NCBI GenBank assembly: GCA_032690845.1
Contig: CM064426.1
Coordinates: 65,882,631 to 65,946,630, forward strand
Source of the DNA: Eleusine coracana subsp. coracana
Taxonomy: Eukaryota > Streptophyta > Magnoliopsida > Poales > Poaceae
Reading direction: 5' to 3'
DNA length: 64,000 nt
Shown here: positions 21,674 to 34,500 of the stretch, one piece after another
Numbering within the stretch: position 1 is the stretch's first letter
How the letters are laid out: each line of letters starts with the position of its first letter
Program-made: the position numbers and the translations under genes
The notes under the pieces: model-generated
Seen by the model: the letters and a program-made list of their open reading frames with translations, nothing else
Told to the model about the DNA's origin: nothing
The model's database searches: none

Positions 21674-24600
21674 ATGAAGGCCCCGGACTACGCCGGCGAC
21701 AGAGGTACGTGATGCCGTTGCCTCCTCCAGAAGGTTCTCGGACCGTTTCTCGCGCGGCGTTCGTTTGTTCCTGGAAGGTTCTAGTACATTCTGTGACCGT
21801 TTCTGGGTTGTGTCTGCAGCGCTCGCTAAGGACTTCCTCACCAACTTCGCCGGCCCCCATGGCGAGCCCAAGTACCTTAACATCCTGGTACCCTTCACTT
21901 CTTTGTCCCCGTGGTCCTTCAAGGTCCAGTTTTTTTTTTCTCCCTCTCTTGCAATTCCACGCTGATTTGTGATTTCTCTCTGATTACAGCAAGATGTCGC
22001 CAACCGGAAGATCCGGGCGGTCCAGATTGAGCTGGACGACCTGTTCCATGTACGAATTCCTCACCTCCACAGAATCCAATTCGTTTCCCCTTTTTTATTT
22101 TTTTTTGAAGCAAATGTTCAGTATGTGATTTTGGTTTGCGAAATGGTTATCTATTCGTGTACAGTATAAGGATGTGGATGAGGAGTTCTTGCAGCGGGTC
22201 ACTGAGAACACGCGGCGGTACATCGGCATCTTCGCGAATGCCATTGACGAGCTCATGCCGGAGCCCACGGAGGCGTATACCGTTGATGAGGACCGGGACA
22301 TATTGATGACGCAGCGTGTGGATGAGGGGGTTGATGGAGGCGCCGATGGCACGGACCCCCTGCAGAGGATGCCACCAGAGATCAAACGGTTCTTGTAAGC
22401 AGTCTGGTCCTATATTTCTTTTAACTGCCTGCGGGTTTTAGGTTAAATTGGTTAACAAAATAGGGTGTCATTCATATACGGCATGAAAAACCATTGCATG
22501 TTATGAAGAAGACACCAGAAATTAGCACCCCAAACTCTCTTATCCTCTGAAATTTGCTATGATTATTCAAAAAGTAGTGCCGTGAATCTGAGACCTATGA
22601 TGTGGTTTCGGTTTGGTAGAACATTTTAGCAGCAGTAGCCTTTGAGTGATTCAGATAACGTAAACATGTCCTGGACTTGTACATTCATAAATATTGTTAT
22701 ATAACAAGATCTTTGAGCTACCTATGAACATTTATGTCTTAATTTCTTGCTAGAACTTTCTTGGTGCTCTTATCAATGCTTGGAGCTACCTAATTACATC
22801 TCTCTAACTGGACTGTATTCAGAGTACATCCAAATGTAATTTCCAAACTTTGTTGATTGTTATCTAAATGTAATTTTTTTTGGCATTGTAGTGAGGTTTA
22901 CATCAAGGCGTTCTCAAAGGTGACTCCACTCACCATTAGGCAGGTGAAGGCATCCAACATTGGTCAGCTTGTGAAAATATCTGGCATTGTGACTCGCTGC
23001 TCGGATGTGAAGCCCTTGATGCAGGTTGCTGTTTATACATGCGAAGAATGTGGTTTTGAGATATATCAGGTATTCGACCCTGTCTCAGTTTTTTCAATAA
23101 AAATCATTTTAAAGTTGTATGAGACATATAGCTACAACCATTTCTTATTCTTTGTACATTAGTATCATACTCAATTTAGTACTTTGTCTGATTGTTCAAT
23201 ATTTTTTTTTCTGAATTTGACAGGAAGTGACTGCAAGAGTCTTTATGCCTCTCTTTGAATGCCCATCCCAACGCTGCAAGCTGAACAAAGCAAAGGGGAA
23301 TCTAATCCTTCAACTACGAGCATCAAAATTTTTGAAATTTCAGGAGGTAGTAACTCTTATCCACACTCTGTTAAAGTATGGCCATCTTAATTAGGAAAAA
23401 GCCCAATTTTTGGCATACTTGAATTCCAATTCCATAAAACTGTCATATTGGCTTGCAGGTGAAGCTCCAAGAATTAGCAGAGCATGTGCCAAAGGGCCAC
23501 ATCCCTCGTTCTCTCACTGTTCATCTAAGAGGAGAGCTGACTAGAAAGGTAAAGCCAATTGTAACTTTCCTTTCGCTTTGAGCAGTTTCCTTTGTTGCGT
23601 TGCTGCTTAAGAGTTTGACTTTTCTGTTGTTAAATGTTTAGATGTCTGAATCTGGAAACTAAATGTTCTTGTGATCACTAAGAGCTATATCAAGATATTC
23701 AGTATTATTAATAACCAGGTAAAAAATATTGTAGGTTGCACCTGGAGATGTGGTTGAGATGTCAGGCATTTTTCTCCCTATGCCATACTACGGATTTAGA
23801 GCTATGCGTGCAGGATTAGTTGCTGATACTTACTTGGAAGCAATGTCTATCACCCATTTCAAGAAAAAATATGAAGAGTAAGTCTTAAGACTCGTGCCAT
23901 GCAATCTATTTTTCTACAGCAGGTGTCTGATTTGTGATTGTAAACTGTTGCAGATATGAACTCAAAGGTGATGAACAAGAACAAATTGACCGATTGGCTG
24001 AGGATGGTGATATTTACAATAAGTTGTCAAAGTCCTTGGCACCTGAAATATTTGGCCATGAAGATGTCAAAAAGGCACTGCTGTTACTACTTGTTGGTGC
24101 ACCCCACAGAAAGCTTGCAGATGGCATGAAGGTATGCATGCTGCTGGGCATCAAGACGACCTGCATTTTTACCACTAGATCTTTCTCCAGCTGCTCACAT
24201 GTGAACATCTGTTGTAAATTTACAGATCAGAGGAGACCTGCACATATGCCTGATGGGTGATCCTGGTGTTGCAAAGAGTCAACTTCTGAAGCATATTATC
24301 AATGTAGCCCCAAGAGGAGTGTATACCACTGGACGTGGGAGCAGTGGTGTTGGTCTTACTGCTGCTGTCCAGAAAGATCCAGTTACAAGCGAGTTTGTCC
24401 TTGAGGGCGGAGCACTGGTAAGACTGGGATCTTTGAATTATGAAGCCATTATTTACTATATTTCTTGTCTAGTGACTTTCCAAGCGTGGTTTAAAAAAAA
24501 AGAAAAAGACTTTCCAAGCGTGCCTGCTTTTGCTTTCACAAGTTTATATATGAACTTTGCTCTCTAGTCCTGACTTGACCTGTTTACAAAGTGTGTAATG

Positions 24601-26090
24601 TTAAAATTGAATACCAGTTTGATTTTTCATACATGTGTCTTACTGGTAAGCATACAATTTCATTGTAATGTAAAATTGTCTCCTTGTCTGTACAGACTGT
24701 ATTAGCATAGGGATACAATTCTACTTATGATTAATCTCATAGTGCGAATCTTTGTGTTTCAGGTGTTGGCAGATATGGGTATTTGTGCAATAGATGAGTT
24801 TGACAAGATGGAAGAGTCAGATAGGACAGCGATTCATGAGGTGATGGAGCAGCAAACAGTTAGTATTGCCAAGGCTGGCATAACCACCTCTCTTAATGCA
24901 AGAACTGCAATTCTAGCTGCCGCAAATCCAGCATGGTAAAGTTTGATTTGAACATTGCCCCCTTTTCCATAGTATATAAAGAAATATTACATTGATCGTG
25001 ATTATTAACATTGTTATTAACAATTCAGGGGAAGGTATGATATGAGGAGGACTCCAGCTGAGAACATAAATCTACCTCCAGCACTTCTGTCTCGTTTCGA
25101 TGTCCTTTGGTTGATCCTGGATCGTGCAGACATGGAAAGTGATCTTGAAATGGCAAGACATGTGGTTCATGTACATCAAAATCTTGAATCACCTGCGCTG
25201 GGGTTCACACCACTTGAACCATCTGTTCTGAGGCAAGTGCACGATTCCTATAGCTGTGTTATTCTAATTTTATAGTTGCACTGCTTATAGTCTTATACTA
25301 AGTCATACGAATTATAAATCTTTGTAATAATTGATGCCTTATAGAATGACACACTGAAGGTAAAGCATTGTTTACCATCTTTGCCAGCATTTACGCTTAA
25401 CATTTATTATCTAATCACAGAGCATACATATCTGCTGCGAGAAGAGTCATTCCCTCTGTTCCTCGAGAGCTAGAGGAATACATTGCAACTGCATATTCCA
25501 GCATCCGCCAAGAGGAAGCAAAGTCGAATGCACCACACTCCTACACAACTATTAGGACGCTCTTGAGCATACTACGCATTTCTATTGTAAGTAAACTACA
25601 ATGGTTCCCTAGTAACACTATTTGAAAATTCTCTTTTCATAACATGATACGACTTGCTTTTTTCAGGCCTTGGCAAGGCTTAGGTTTTCAGAAACTGTAG
25701 CTCAGAGTGACGTCGATGAAGCACTGCGATTGATGCAGATGTCAAAGTACTCATTATACTCGGATGATCGCCAACGGTCTGGCCTTGATGCAATTTCTGA
25801 TATATATTCCATCCTGAGAGATGAAGCAGCCAGGACAAACAGCATGGATGTGAGATACGCTCATGCTCTTAACTTGATCTCCAGAAAGGTACTGCGTCTG
25901 AACTACAAACTAGTACCACTTATATAACTGAACATGGCCTGATTGCTGATAATAATTGACATCTGCTCATGTTTATGAAACACAGGGGTATAGCGAGGCC
26001 CAATTGAAAGAATGCTTGGAAGAGTATGCATCCCTGAATGTGTGGCAGATCCATCCGAACACCTTCGATATCCACTTTATTGATGCCTGA
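21674..26090 (+). CDS. MCM7: DNA replication licensing factor MCM7
   Basis: Fifteen exons: 21674-21704, 21820-21887, 21990-22049, 22165-22394, 22892-23069, 23224-23346, 23459-23548, 23735-23877, 23954-24131, 24226-24417, 24763-24935, 25029-25232, 25421-25586, 25667-25888, 25986-26090. They total 2,163 nt, 720 residues, normal for plant MCM7 (PROLIFERA). Features are the zinc finger C180/C183/C202/C207, Walker A GDPGVAKS (378-385), Walker B with DE at 442-443 (CAIDEFDKM), and the Arg finger SRFD at 510-513. MCM7 is one of six subunits of the MCM2-7 helicase that unwinds DNA at replication forks. The intron after exon 12 has a GC donor (AG|GCAAGT), needed to keep the conserved LRAYISAAR in frame. 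The gene looks intact. Confidence 0.96.
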
Positions 26091-27081
26091 TGCAGAAGCT
26101 TATCTCAATCACCTAACATTCCATCAAGAGCACAGGACCGAAGGAAGACTCCAAAGCTTCATTCACGACTAGTAATGAAAGCAACTGATAGACCTAACAA
26201 GATCAAAATTGTAATAGTTGTGATATGCTGTTTCCTGATGACGGTATGCTAGGCAGGTCTTCTAAGTTGTACTCGTGGGGCCATATTCTTGTCCACTGTA
26301 GTGGTTTTCATTGTATTTCAGCATCCTTACTTGAGGCTTGGCACTGAAGTGTATATGCATTATATATTCTATGCTATTTCCATATCAATTTTCGTGCATC
26401 AGTGCATCTGAACTTTTTGTTGCGTCTGATAACGGGGTACGCATTTGTAGCCCTATAACTTTTCCTTTTTTTGTTTTGTTATTTTTGTCATTTATATAAA
26501 CAAAGTCTGTAAGGGCTTGGCCCCTCCAGTTTCCTACCAAAAAAAAAAGGCGCAACAAGAGACAAGACTTCAAATTACTTACGAGTAGTCCTAGTCAAAA
26601 TGTTATTTCAGGTTACATCCCGACCAACTATTTTGAGCTGCAGCTACAAATTTTGTTGGGACTACAACAAATCCTGAACGGAGTACATGGTAGCAATGCT
26701 AATGTAAGAACTTATATCCATGTCAGGTACAAAAATATTTGATGAGAATTTTCACAAGATCACATAAGAAAATTCTCTATGCAAATGAACTATTTCCGAG
26801 TTTGACACAAGCGCCACATGGCTTTTTAGAGGAACTAGTCAGCCAATTTGACCTATATTCAGAAGAAGAGACTAAAGGACAGTCAGCTTTCAAGAAAACT
26901 GGAGTATACAGTACAAACAGGAAGTATAAACACACATCAGTAATAGTAATATATGACCCTAAATTGTAAGCAGCATCAATAAACTAGATTCCACTTCTTA
27001 TACCATTCTAGCACCAAATCTACTTCAGCATCTAAGAACTAAAATTACAGCACAAACAAGCATCACATTTCACATTAACTT
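26091..27081. other. Region between the convergent MCM7 and SHG1-domain genes
   Basis: This contains both 3' UTR sides. About 26440-26551 reads like a LINE/SINE 3' end: AAGTCTGTAAGGGCTTGG, then CCCCTCCAGTTTCCT, then 10 A. I found no flanking duplication to prove it. The short ORF at 26739-26969 has no recognisable motif. Confidence 0.35.
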
Positions 27082-29065
27082 CTAGTTGCCATCCTCAGAC
27101 GACTCATGCTGGTCTGTGCCACCGCCATTTGTTACAGCACCTGCACCTTTTCGGCTCATCTCACTGAAGGGTCTCTTCTTTGACGAGGATGGATCAGTGG
27201 CAGTGCTCTTCTCACCGTCATCAATAGCCATGTCATCTTTCAATTGACGAGGACCAGCTGCTGGAGGTGCAGGTGGCATCATGTCAACCCCGCCGAGCCG
27301 GCAAAATACTTTCTCAACAGTCTCAGTTATCTCTTTTCCCAATCCACCTTTGTCAAGTATCAGCTCCCAAACTGCCTTGGAAGCTTTCTCAAGGACTGGA
27401 GTTCTGCAATACATAAAACAGTTAGCACTGGTTATATAGTTTTGATGAGATACTTCTCTGCTAACGGCTAAGATAAAGGGGAAGAAATGGCAATCTCTTA
27501 TTCACCACTGCAAAAATTTGCAATTGTAAAACGTGTTGCTGAAATGTGGGCCATGGACCCATATGTGATTGACACATTCATGTGATTCTCCAAAATTGCA
27601 ATTGAGGAACCATCAAACAAAAAAGGGAGTACTGTTAAAATGCATTCTAGTGAGAGATTTGATATGCTCCCGTCCTCTGATTCCACAATTGCAATTGCAT
27701 ACAAAGAATTCATCCAAAAAAGAAAACTAGGAATACCATTAAAATACATTCCAGTGATGAATTTGGTTTGAACCATATGTGACATGGAGCTACAAACTGT
27801 GTGCAAACCAAATGCACATCACATATATTTTTTAACCTTTCAGCACTCCTGCAATACAAGTTGTATAACAGAATACTAACTGCAAGCCCTCCTTTGTAGG
27901 ACTAATAGCATAGGAGCTCCGATTGTTAGTACTCTAGAATTAATCATCACAATAAATCCTACGGATATGAGGTGTCTCGGGAGAATTTGAAGTACCATTT
28001 AAGGCAGTAAAACTGTTACTGTTATGTTCTTAATAGCGCTATGGAGCATCAAATAGCTGATACCACAAATATAAGTTCTGTAGTTCTACTGTGAAAGTCA
28101 AAGTAAACAATATCCTGTCATTGAGCATAATCTGTTTGTTCAATTTGATGCACATAAACGAGTGGTTCATAAAGGATAAACACTTACTCCAGTTCCTGTC
28201 GAAGAGCATCAAACAATTCCCTCTTGGTCTTTTTCTCAGCTCCAGGGGTGTTCAAAACTTTGCTTTGTTCCACCATCATCATAGTGTTCTTCTTCATATC
28301 CTCCTGAAATTAAATACTCAATGTTCAATGCCAAAATTGTGCTACTTCATTCTCATAAATCAAGTAAATCTGAAATAGAGACTGATATCACAAAATCATG
28401 AACAATTGCACGTATGTACCATAAGGATCAGCGAAAAGGCTATATTAGAAAGATCTTGCCATACTTCAATCTATCAACCAAATGGAGCAAGCTTGCAGAA
28501 ATGTAGAAATTTTCAGGGAAGAAAAAGGGGAAGAGAGCTGATGCAAAAACAAATAGTGGTAGAAAAAGGTAAATTAACACCTGTTTCATCATGAGAAACA
28601 CATGGTTGGTTCACACAAGAAAGTAACAATAATAACCTATGTCACCGGTAACGTGTGGCCCGTGTCGTATTAAGGGTAGGTTAGTTGCTACAACAACTGG
28701 GAATCTAGACTACCCCTGCCTCGGTGCTACGTTGCTCTGGTCCTGTAGAATTTAATTCCACTTAACTCTATCAACTTGTAGCAATTTTGTCACAAAGGAC
28801 ACGATTTCCATCCCTCTAAGCATGAATCTGACGGGTTTGCGGAGGAACGGAGTTACATAATAAGATACTACCAGGTGAATATTAACCTAAACCTCCCCGC
28901 CAGCTACAGGAGAAAGGCGAAGGAAGAGGGAGAGGGAGAAAGGCGTATACGCACGTTGGCCTTGAGCTGGGCGATGATCTTCATGCGGATCGCGTCGATT
29001 GTGCCGTCGTTCTTCAGCGACTCCAGCACATCCTCCGGCCGCACCACCTTCGACGACGACCCCAT
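27082..29065 (-). CDS. BOD1/SHG1-domain protein (COMPASS SHG1-like)
   Basis: Three exons on the minus strand: 29065-28955, 28303-28188, 27403-27082, giving 182 residues. The start MGSSSKVVRPEDVLESLK leads into LKNDGTIDAIRMKIIAQLK, which fits the BOD1/SHG1 domain (small helical domain; SHG1 is a subunit of the SET1/COMPASS histone H3K4 methyltransferase in yeast, BOD1 a kinetochore/SETD1-linked protein in animals). The middle (EKKTKRELFDALRQELE) continues the helices. The tail after residue ~115 is Pro/Lys/Asp-rich and disordered, with a nuclear-type KKRP. All junctions keep phase. The plant role is not settled; the family call is from memory of motif shape. Confidence 0.72.
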
Positions 29066-29117
29066 CCTCCTCCGCCTCCTTCAGCCCCAAATCACCCAAA
29101 GTCACCACCCACCTCGA

Positions 29118-29133
29118 CCCCCCCCCCCCCCCC
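29118..29133. repeat. C16 homopolymer just upstream of the SHG1-domain start
   Basis: Sixteen C followed by GG and seven C (29136-29142), 53 bp upstream of the ATG. On the gene's sense strand this is a G-run in the likely leader or core promoter. Confidence 0.9.
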
Positions 29134-29351
29134 GGCCCCCCCAAATCCTTAAGCTTCGCTCTTTCGGGAGCAACCCTCCCCTAACTGCTGGGGCCCTCGC
29201 CGGAGGAGAGATCCTGGAGGGTCGCCGGTGGCAGAGGCTAGGGTTCGATTTCTCCAGCTGGTGAGAAGGGAGAAGAACACGCGCTCCGTACTTCAACTAA
29301 TTGTTGAATTTGACGAGACTGCCCCCCTGCTCCCCGCTTCCTTCAGTTCAA

Positions 29352-29548
29352 GGTTCAAATAACCGAGTTAACCGACTGGCTCGTTTGATGGAAAATTAAT
29401 CGGTTAACTAGGATAACTGGTCAGTTAACCATTTTGCTATAGTATTAGAGTTAGTTATTAATAATTAACTGGTCTGCCGAGTGATCAGACCGAACAGTTA
29501 TGTGGTTAACCGAGAAAACCGGTCGGTTAACCGCAGTTATTTAAAACC
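29352..29548. mobile_element. Palindromic MITE, 197 bp
   Basis: Left end GGTTCAAATAACCGAGTTAA and right inverse GGTTTTAAATAACTGCGGTT are imperfect inverted repeats, extended by GTTAACCGACYGG motifs throughout. No clear target duplication, so the superfamily is open. It sits ~290 bp upstream of the SHG1-domain gene. Confidence 0.6.
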
Positions 29549-29973
29549 TCTCCTTTCTCGGCCAGTTCTCAGTTCTCAAATCTTGCAGATTTGGTAAGCT
29601 CGTGATCCAGGTGACCAGGTGATAAACTCATTGTTAAAAGTTGATAATCACACCGTTTAGCTTAAATCCTAGCTCCACTCTTGTCAAGTGGTTAGTATGA
29701 CATGAAAAGTGAAGTCATATGTGATGATGAAGACACCATAGGACACAGAGAAATGAAGGTGAGAAGTAAATTGAAGACATATTGTCATTAGTGAGCCTAG
29801 TTTTTCAAAAAAATAAAATGGTATTTACTAAATCTGGATCGGATGCCCAGAAGCTATATATCAATTGAAAACAAACATGTGTTTTAGATAATTCATCGAT
29901 ATCCAATTGCCACACACAGATAAAAATATAATAAAAATAGAAAAATAGAGAGAGTACATCTACATATAAAGAA

Positions 29974-30604
29974 GAGTAAAGTACACCAACAATCTTTAAA
30001 CTTGTTTCAGGGCGTCATCTAGGTCCCCAAACTTTTAAAATACATATTTGAGTATCTGAACTTGCTAAAATTTGTCATTTAAGTTTAAAATACCAAAAAT
30101 ACCCCTATGACTAATGATGTGGGTGGTAAACTAGCATATTTTTTTCATAAACTTTCTCTCCCTACTACCGCTACTTTGTTTCTTAGTCATAGCGGCGGTT
30201 GAAGTTACTAACCGCCGCTACTTCTTTTTAACAAAAAAGAAAGACTGATATTCGTTATAGAATTCAAAACTGCATAAAAAATCATAGAATATTCATAGAT
30301 ATACTATTTCAGTATATTCATAGAACAATATATTATCACATATTAAGATATATCATTATAGTATAGTCACAAATTAATACACAATTGTAAATTGTCACAT
30401 ACAAAATTTAAATCATTATTCATTCTAAAAGATTTATTTTTACCGCAACATGTATAATCATAGAAAATGCAAGGGGTATTTTCGATACTTTAGACCTAAA
30501 TGATACACTTTAGCAAGTTTTAGGACCTAAATATGTATATTGAGAGTTCAGAAACTTAGATGACACTTAGAGACAAGTTTAAAAACCACCTATATATTTT
30601 ACTC
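29974..30604. mobile_element. Mutator-like MITE with long TIRs and 9-bp target duplication
   Basis: The element is bounded by a perfect 9-bp repeat TATAAAGAA at 29965-29973 and 30605-30613. The ends GAGTAAAGTACACC... and ...TATATTTTACTC start inverted repeats of about 130 bp that run to AAAATACCCC on both sides. This combination is diagnostic of Mutator-type insertion. The interior has a small GC-rich patch (GCGGCGGTTGAAG) and no transposase. Confidence 0.9.
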
Positions 30605-30885
30605 TATAAAGAAAAAAGAATGACACTTACAAGCAAAGCTTCCTTATGACCATTAGAGCCATGCCCCCCTTCCCCCTCCTGTCAAACCAAAATCTCTATT
30701 GGTTAAATAGTAAAACCCACGGTATTTTGTGAGATTTAGACATAATTAGCATGACCGACCTCTCTTGCTCATCTGACCAAGCTTCATCACTGATGACATT
30801 ATCATTAAACTCTCTATAAAAAGAATGATAAACTCTAATTTAATGGATAATATCCTAACTGTCATATGTGGAACGTAAATTGGTA

Positions 30886-31740
30886 CTCCCTCTATCTTAA
30901 TAAAAGTGTTATTCTATGGTTTTGAAAACGCTCTCTCACTTTTTGATGTGTCTGGTATTACAGTAAACACACCAATAATAGTGTTGTTCTTGTTTCCTCT
31001 CTATTCTCATCCGATTTCCAACTTTATTTCATGATCTACATAGACGGAAATACAAGCAAGGGAGCAACAACAGAGTATGGGAATAGTGCCTTCTCGCCTC
31101 TAGGTCTAGTTGCCGCCATTGAGCCTAGAGGCGGTGAATCTTGTTGTTGCCTCTCATAAGCATGGTGGCTCTGACAACGAGGTGGAGAGGCTATGCGGGG
31201 CCATCACAACTCAACAACGATGATAAGGAAAAGCTTGGCGATATGTTCATCTTGATTTTATCGCGGCTGTCCTAGAGCATCTTCAAGAGAGTCCTAATGA
31301 GGTTTAATCAGAAAATCATTTTCAATAACTTACCAAAATAACTCATAGATTTATTCTCTTTCTAAATTTACCTTATTTAGAGCACTTTAATAAAAGAGAA
31401 ATTACGGACCTCAATTCTTCTATTTAGAAGAAAATTAATATTGTTATGGTTTCAGATACTAACATGAGTCAATTAAAAGTTTTCATGATTTATTTTTAGG
31501 GAGAACTGTTGGGGGAGACAAGAATACTTCTCCCTAATAATTTTTAAATTACTTTAAAAAACACTGTTTTGGGATAATTTTTTTAGAGAGTTTTTGAAAA
31601 TGATATTAGACGATGTTCTTTTTTAATAACCAGATAATGAGTTCGTTGGTGGGCAAGTGATAAGGACAGCGATATCTTTTTATTTTTGTTTAACTCTCAA
31701 GCCTCATCTTTAAAACGTCACTTTCTATGAAACGGAGGGG
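30886..31740. mobile_element. Stowaway-like element with a nested MITE
   Basis: Left end CTCCCTCTATCTTAATAAAA and right inverse CCCCTCCGTTTCATAGAAAG carry Stowaway-type termini, with TA on both flanks (30884-30885, 31741-31742). At 855 bp it is long because another element (31275-31618) is inside. A GC-rich core lies at about 31080-31250. Confidence 0.65.
31275..31618. mobile_element. GAGCATCTYC-family MITE nested in the Stowaway-like element
   Basis: Left end GAGCATCTTCAAGAG, degenerate right end GACGATGTTC. The interior (GAACTGTTGGGGGAGACAAG) matches, in inverse orientation, the element at 43730-44087. It is a separate family from the host element. Confidence 0.6.
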
Positions 31741-32025
31741 TAAGTATTAACAATTAAATTATACTTCATATAAATACCAATATTAAGTATATTATGATAA
31801 ATAAAAATATCCACTAAACTTGAGATGAGCTCAATCAAGGATAGTACACTAAAAAAGACGATAGAACCTTAAAAGACTTACTGTTTAGTGCGTGCAATTT
31901 TATCATAAATGATCAAGATCTCTTTCATCAATAATCAGAATGTGATCATGATGAATAAACAAGAAGAGAGAGGAAAGAGCTTTACCGTTTTTATTATCTG
32001 ACATAAAAAATTATATACACACTAA

Positions 32026-32271
32026 GGGCTCGTTTGTTTCTCTCGAAACAGCTCGGAATGCAGTCCAGTCCCGCTGGATCCGTTCGGAACGGAATGAATT
32101 TCAGCCCAACGAAAGAAGATCGTTCGGTTAAGGTTCTTCTTAATTTCCAACCGACCTGTCTCAGCTATTCTGTCTCAAATATGGCCCGGAACCAATCTCC
32201 ACCTATTACCTTTGAAATTGATCCCTTCGGAATTCTAGCAGCTGGATTCAATCTGAGAGAACCGAAGAGGC
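32026..32271. mobile_element. Tourist-type MITE just upstream of the pseudouridine synthase start
   Basis: Left end GGGCTCGTTTGTTTCTCTC; inverse of the right end GCCTCTTCGGTTCTCTC. TAA flanks both sides (32023-32025 and 32272-32274). Only 56 bp separate it from the start codon, so the gene's promoter or leader lies in or across this element. Confidence 0.6.
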
Positions 32272-32327
32272 TAAAAGATTTTACCGCATGAGACAGACGG
32301 TCACGTACTCTTTACTTCAATTCCGAA

Positions 32328-34500
32328 ATGACAAGACTGCCCCTGCATCTTCTTCCCCTCCTCTCGCCTCCCGTCGGCGCCGCCTCCCCTGCCCGGGCTC
32401 TGCTACCGTCCGCTCGCCGCCTCGCCCTGACCCCGGCTACGATATCGGCGGAGATAACGGCGCCGGCGAGTGGAGAGTACCCATCCCCGGTGTCCCCACC
32501 ATACCCGGCCGCCTCCAAGGACGTGGAGCTCCGACGAGCCATGACCGCCTCCGCGCGCTCCGCGTCCTTCACTTCCGCCGTTGTCGTGTTCGAGGACGAG
32601 TGGCTCGCTGTCGTAGATAAGCCTGCCGGAGTCTACTGCGACGCGCTGCTCTCCGCCCTTCCTTGCTCTGCTTCCTCAGGTGAGAATTAAAAAAAATAGA
32701 ACTTCTGAGCTCTGAAACTGTAGCAACTTTCAGCGCCAGTGCCAAATCTTGCAAAATGTGATGGCTTGCGATTTCATGTACTGTTTTTGCAGCCTGAGTG
32801 ATCTCGGTAGTTCGGAATGACCAATATCGGCAGTTAGTACAGAGTGTAGTGGCTAGGTGTTTTGGTGATGCTATATTGCTATTCCCAAAGATTGCTCATT
32901 ACTTTGTTTGGCATGCGAAAACTGTAGTTAATAGTGCAAATGTGGTTAAATTGCCAAGTACATTTGACAGACTTTGCAATTTTTTCTTCTAATCTATAAT
33001 TTTGTTTTTGTTTTAGTATAAGATCTGTACTGTGAGTCTGTTACTGTTACTGTCACTGCCATGAGACAATACCAAATTCCAGTGTTGATTCTTATTATTT
33101 TCCTGAATGATCTGAGGTCAGAATACTGGAATTGTAACCCACTAGCTTCATAATTCCTAATTGCAAATCTGCCTTCTTACTGTTACTATCGCATATAAGT
33201 ATGGTATGCTGTCCTCACTCCTCACAACATAAAAATGCAGTTGGTGAGTACATTTGTGCCACAGAACAACAAGTGTTTCCTAGTATTAGAGTTTATGAGT
33301 AGCAGATCCCTGAGCAGATGTGAAAGCCATATATTGTGATGATGTTCGGATCTCCGAGTGCTATATTGTTGTCTACAATAAAAATGTTGTGAGGCGAGGC
33401 TGTTGACTTCCACGGATGGATTCTAGCAGCAATATCTATGCTAACTAATCGTTATTGAATAAAATGTTATAATGAATGGATCATAAGGAGGCTGTATCAT
33501 TTCATTCGTTTAGAACTTGTCCATGCCACTGTTCATTTATTCTTGGACTGGAGTAAGTACATAGTTCATAAAATTTTTCTCATCTGTTCTCAAATCTAAT
33601 GAAATTGTTGTGACTTGTTAGGAGTAAATATTTTTACTTCTGTTCGTCTTCTACCAGCAAGCAAATATGTGACTTTGTAGCCTGATAAAAAATTAAAAAA
33701 TATATTCTTTCACCATCTAGATTTCATGATTATTAATGTTTCACCTTTTCTTTTCCTGATGTTACTGTTCTCTATTTCTAACTGTAGCTGAATATTCTTT
33801 TTTTTTTGGACCTGCAGATGACCCAGCTACTAAACCTAACCTTCACCTTGCCAATAGGCTAGATCGTGATACAAGTGGGCTCATGGTTATAACCAAATGC
33901 AACAAGGTTGCAGGGAAGCTAGTAAAAGCATTCACCGACCATGAAGTCAAAAAAACATATCTGGCTCTTTGCATAGGGTGCCCTCCGACCTGGGAAAAGA
34001 TCAAGATATGTTCTGGTCATGGGCGATCAAAACATGGCGCTTGGCGTGTTTATGCAATGTCTGAGGATGTTGGTCGGTCACTGCCAGGAGGTTCTCTTGT
34101 AAGGGACATGAGCACAAAATTTGAAGTTTTAGGGGTCAATGGTAAAGGTCAATTTAGAGAACCGCATAGTTTTGGCACTGATGATATAGAATCTATTACT
34201 GTTCAAGGAAAGGCAGATGACCAGATTTCAAATGATGTGAAAAATAGCATGATTTTGGTTAGAGCTTATCCTCAGAGTGGACGAACACATCAGATTCGTC
34301 TACACTGTCAGTATCTTGGGTTTCCTATAAGAGGTGATGTGAAGTACGGTGGGGTGATTGAGTGGAACGGCGCAGAGTATGATGGCCATGCATTGCATGC
34401 TGAAAGCTTGGAATTTATACACCCTGTCACTGGATTGCCCATCATTTTTCGGTCACCTCTTCCCTCATGGGCAAAATATTTTATTTCCACAATGAAATAA
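32328..34500 (+). CDS. RluA-family RNA pseudouridine synthase (plant synthase 1 type)
   Basis: Two exons, 32328-32679 and 33818-34500, 344 residues. The first ~70 residues are Leu/Ser/Pro/Ala/Arg-rich without acidic residues at first, like an organellar targeting peptide. Then comes VVFEDEWLAVVDKPAGV and, after the intron, HLANRLDRDTSGLMV, the RluA catalytic motif with the nucleophilic Asp at 133. Later motifs are AYPQSGRTHQIRLH and GDVKYGG. It isomerises uridine to pseudouridine in rRNA or tRNA, probably in plastids or mitochondria. No S4 domain is present. Start choice: the first ATG in the frame; the ATG at 32288 is in another frame. Confidence 0.88.

Noticed and set aside
21295..22003. 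225- and 183-codon ORFs around the MCM7 start
   Set aside because: They run through promoter and introns and are composition effects; the MCM7 exon frame is clear.
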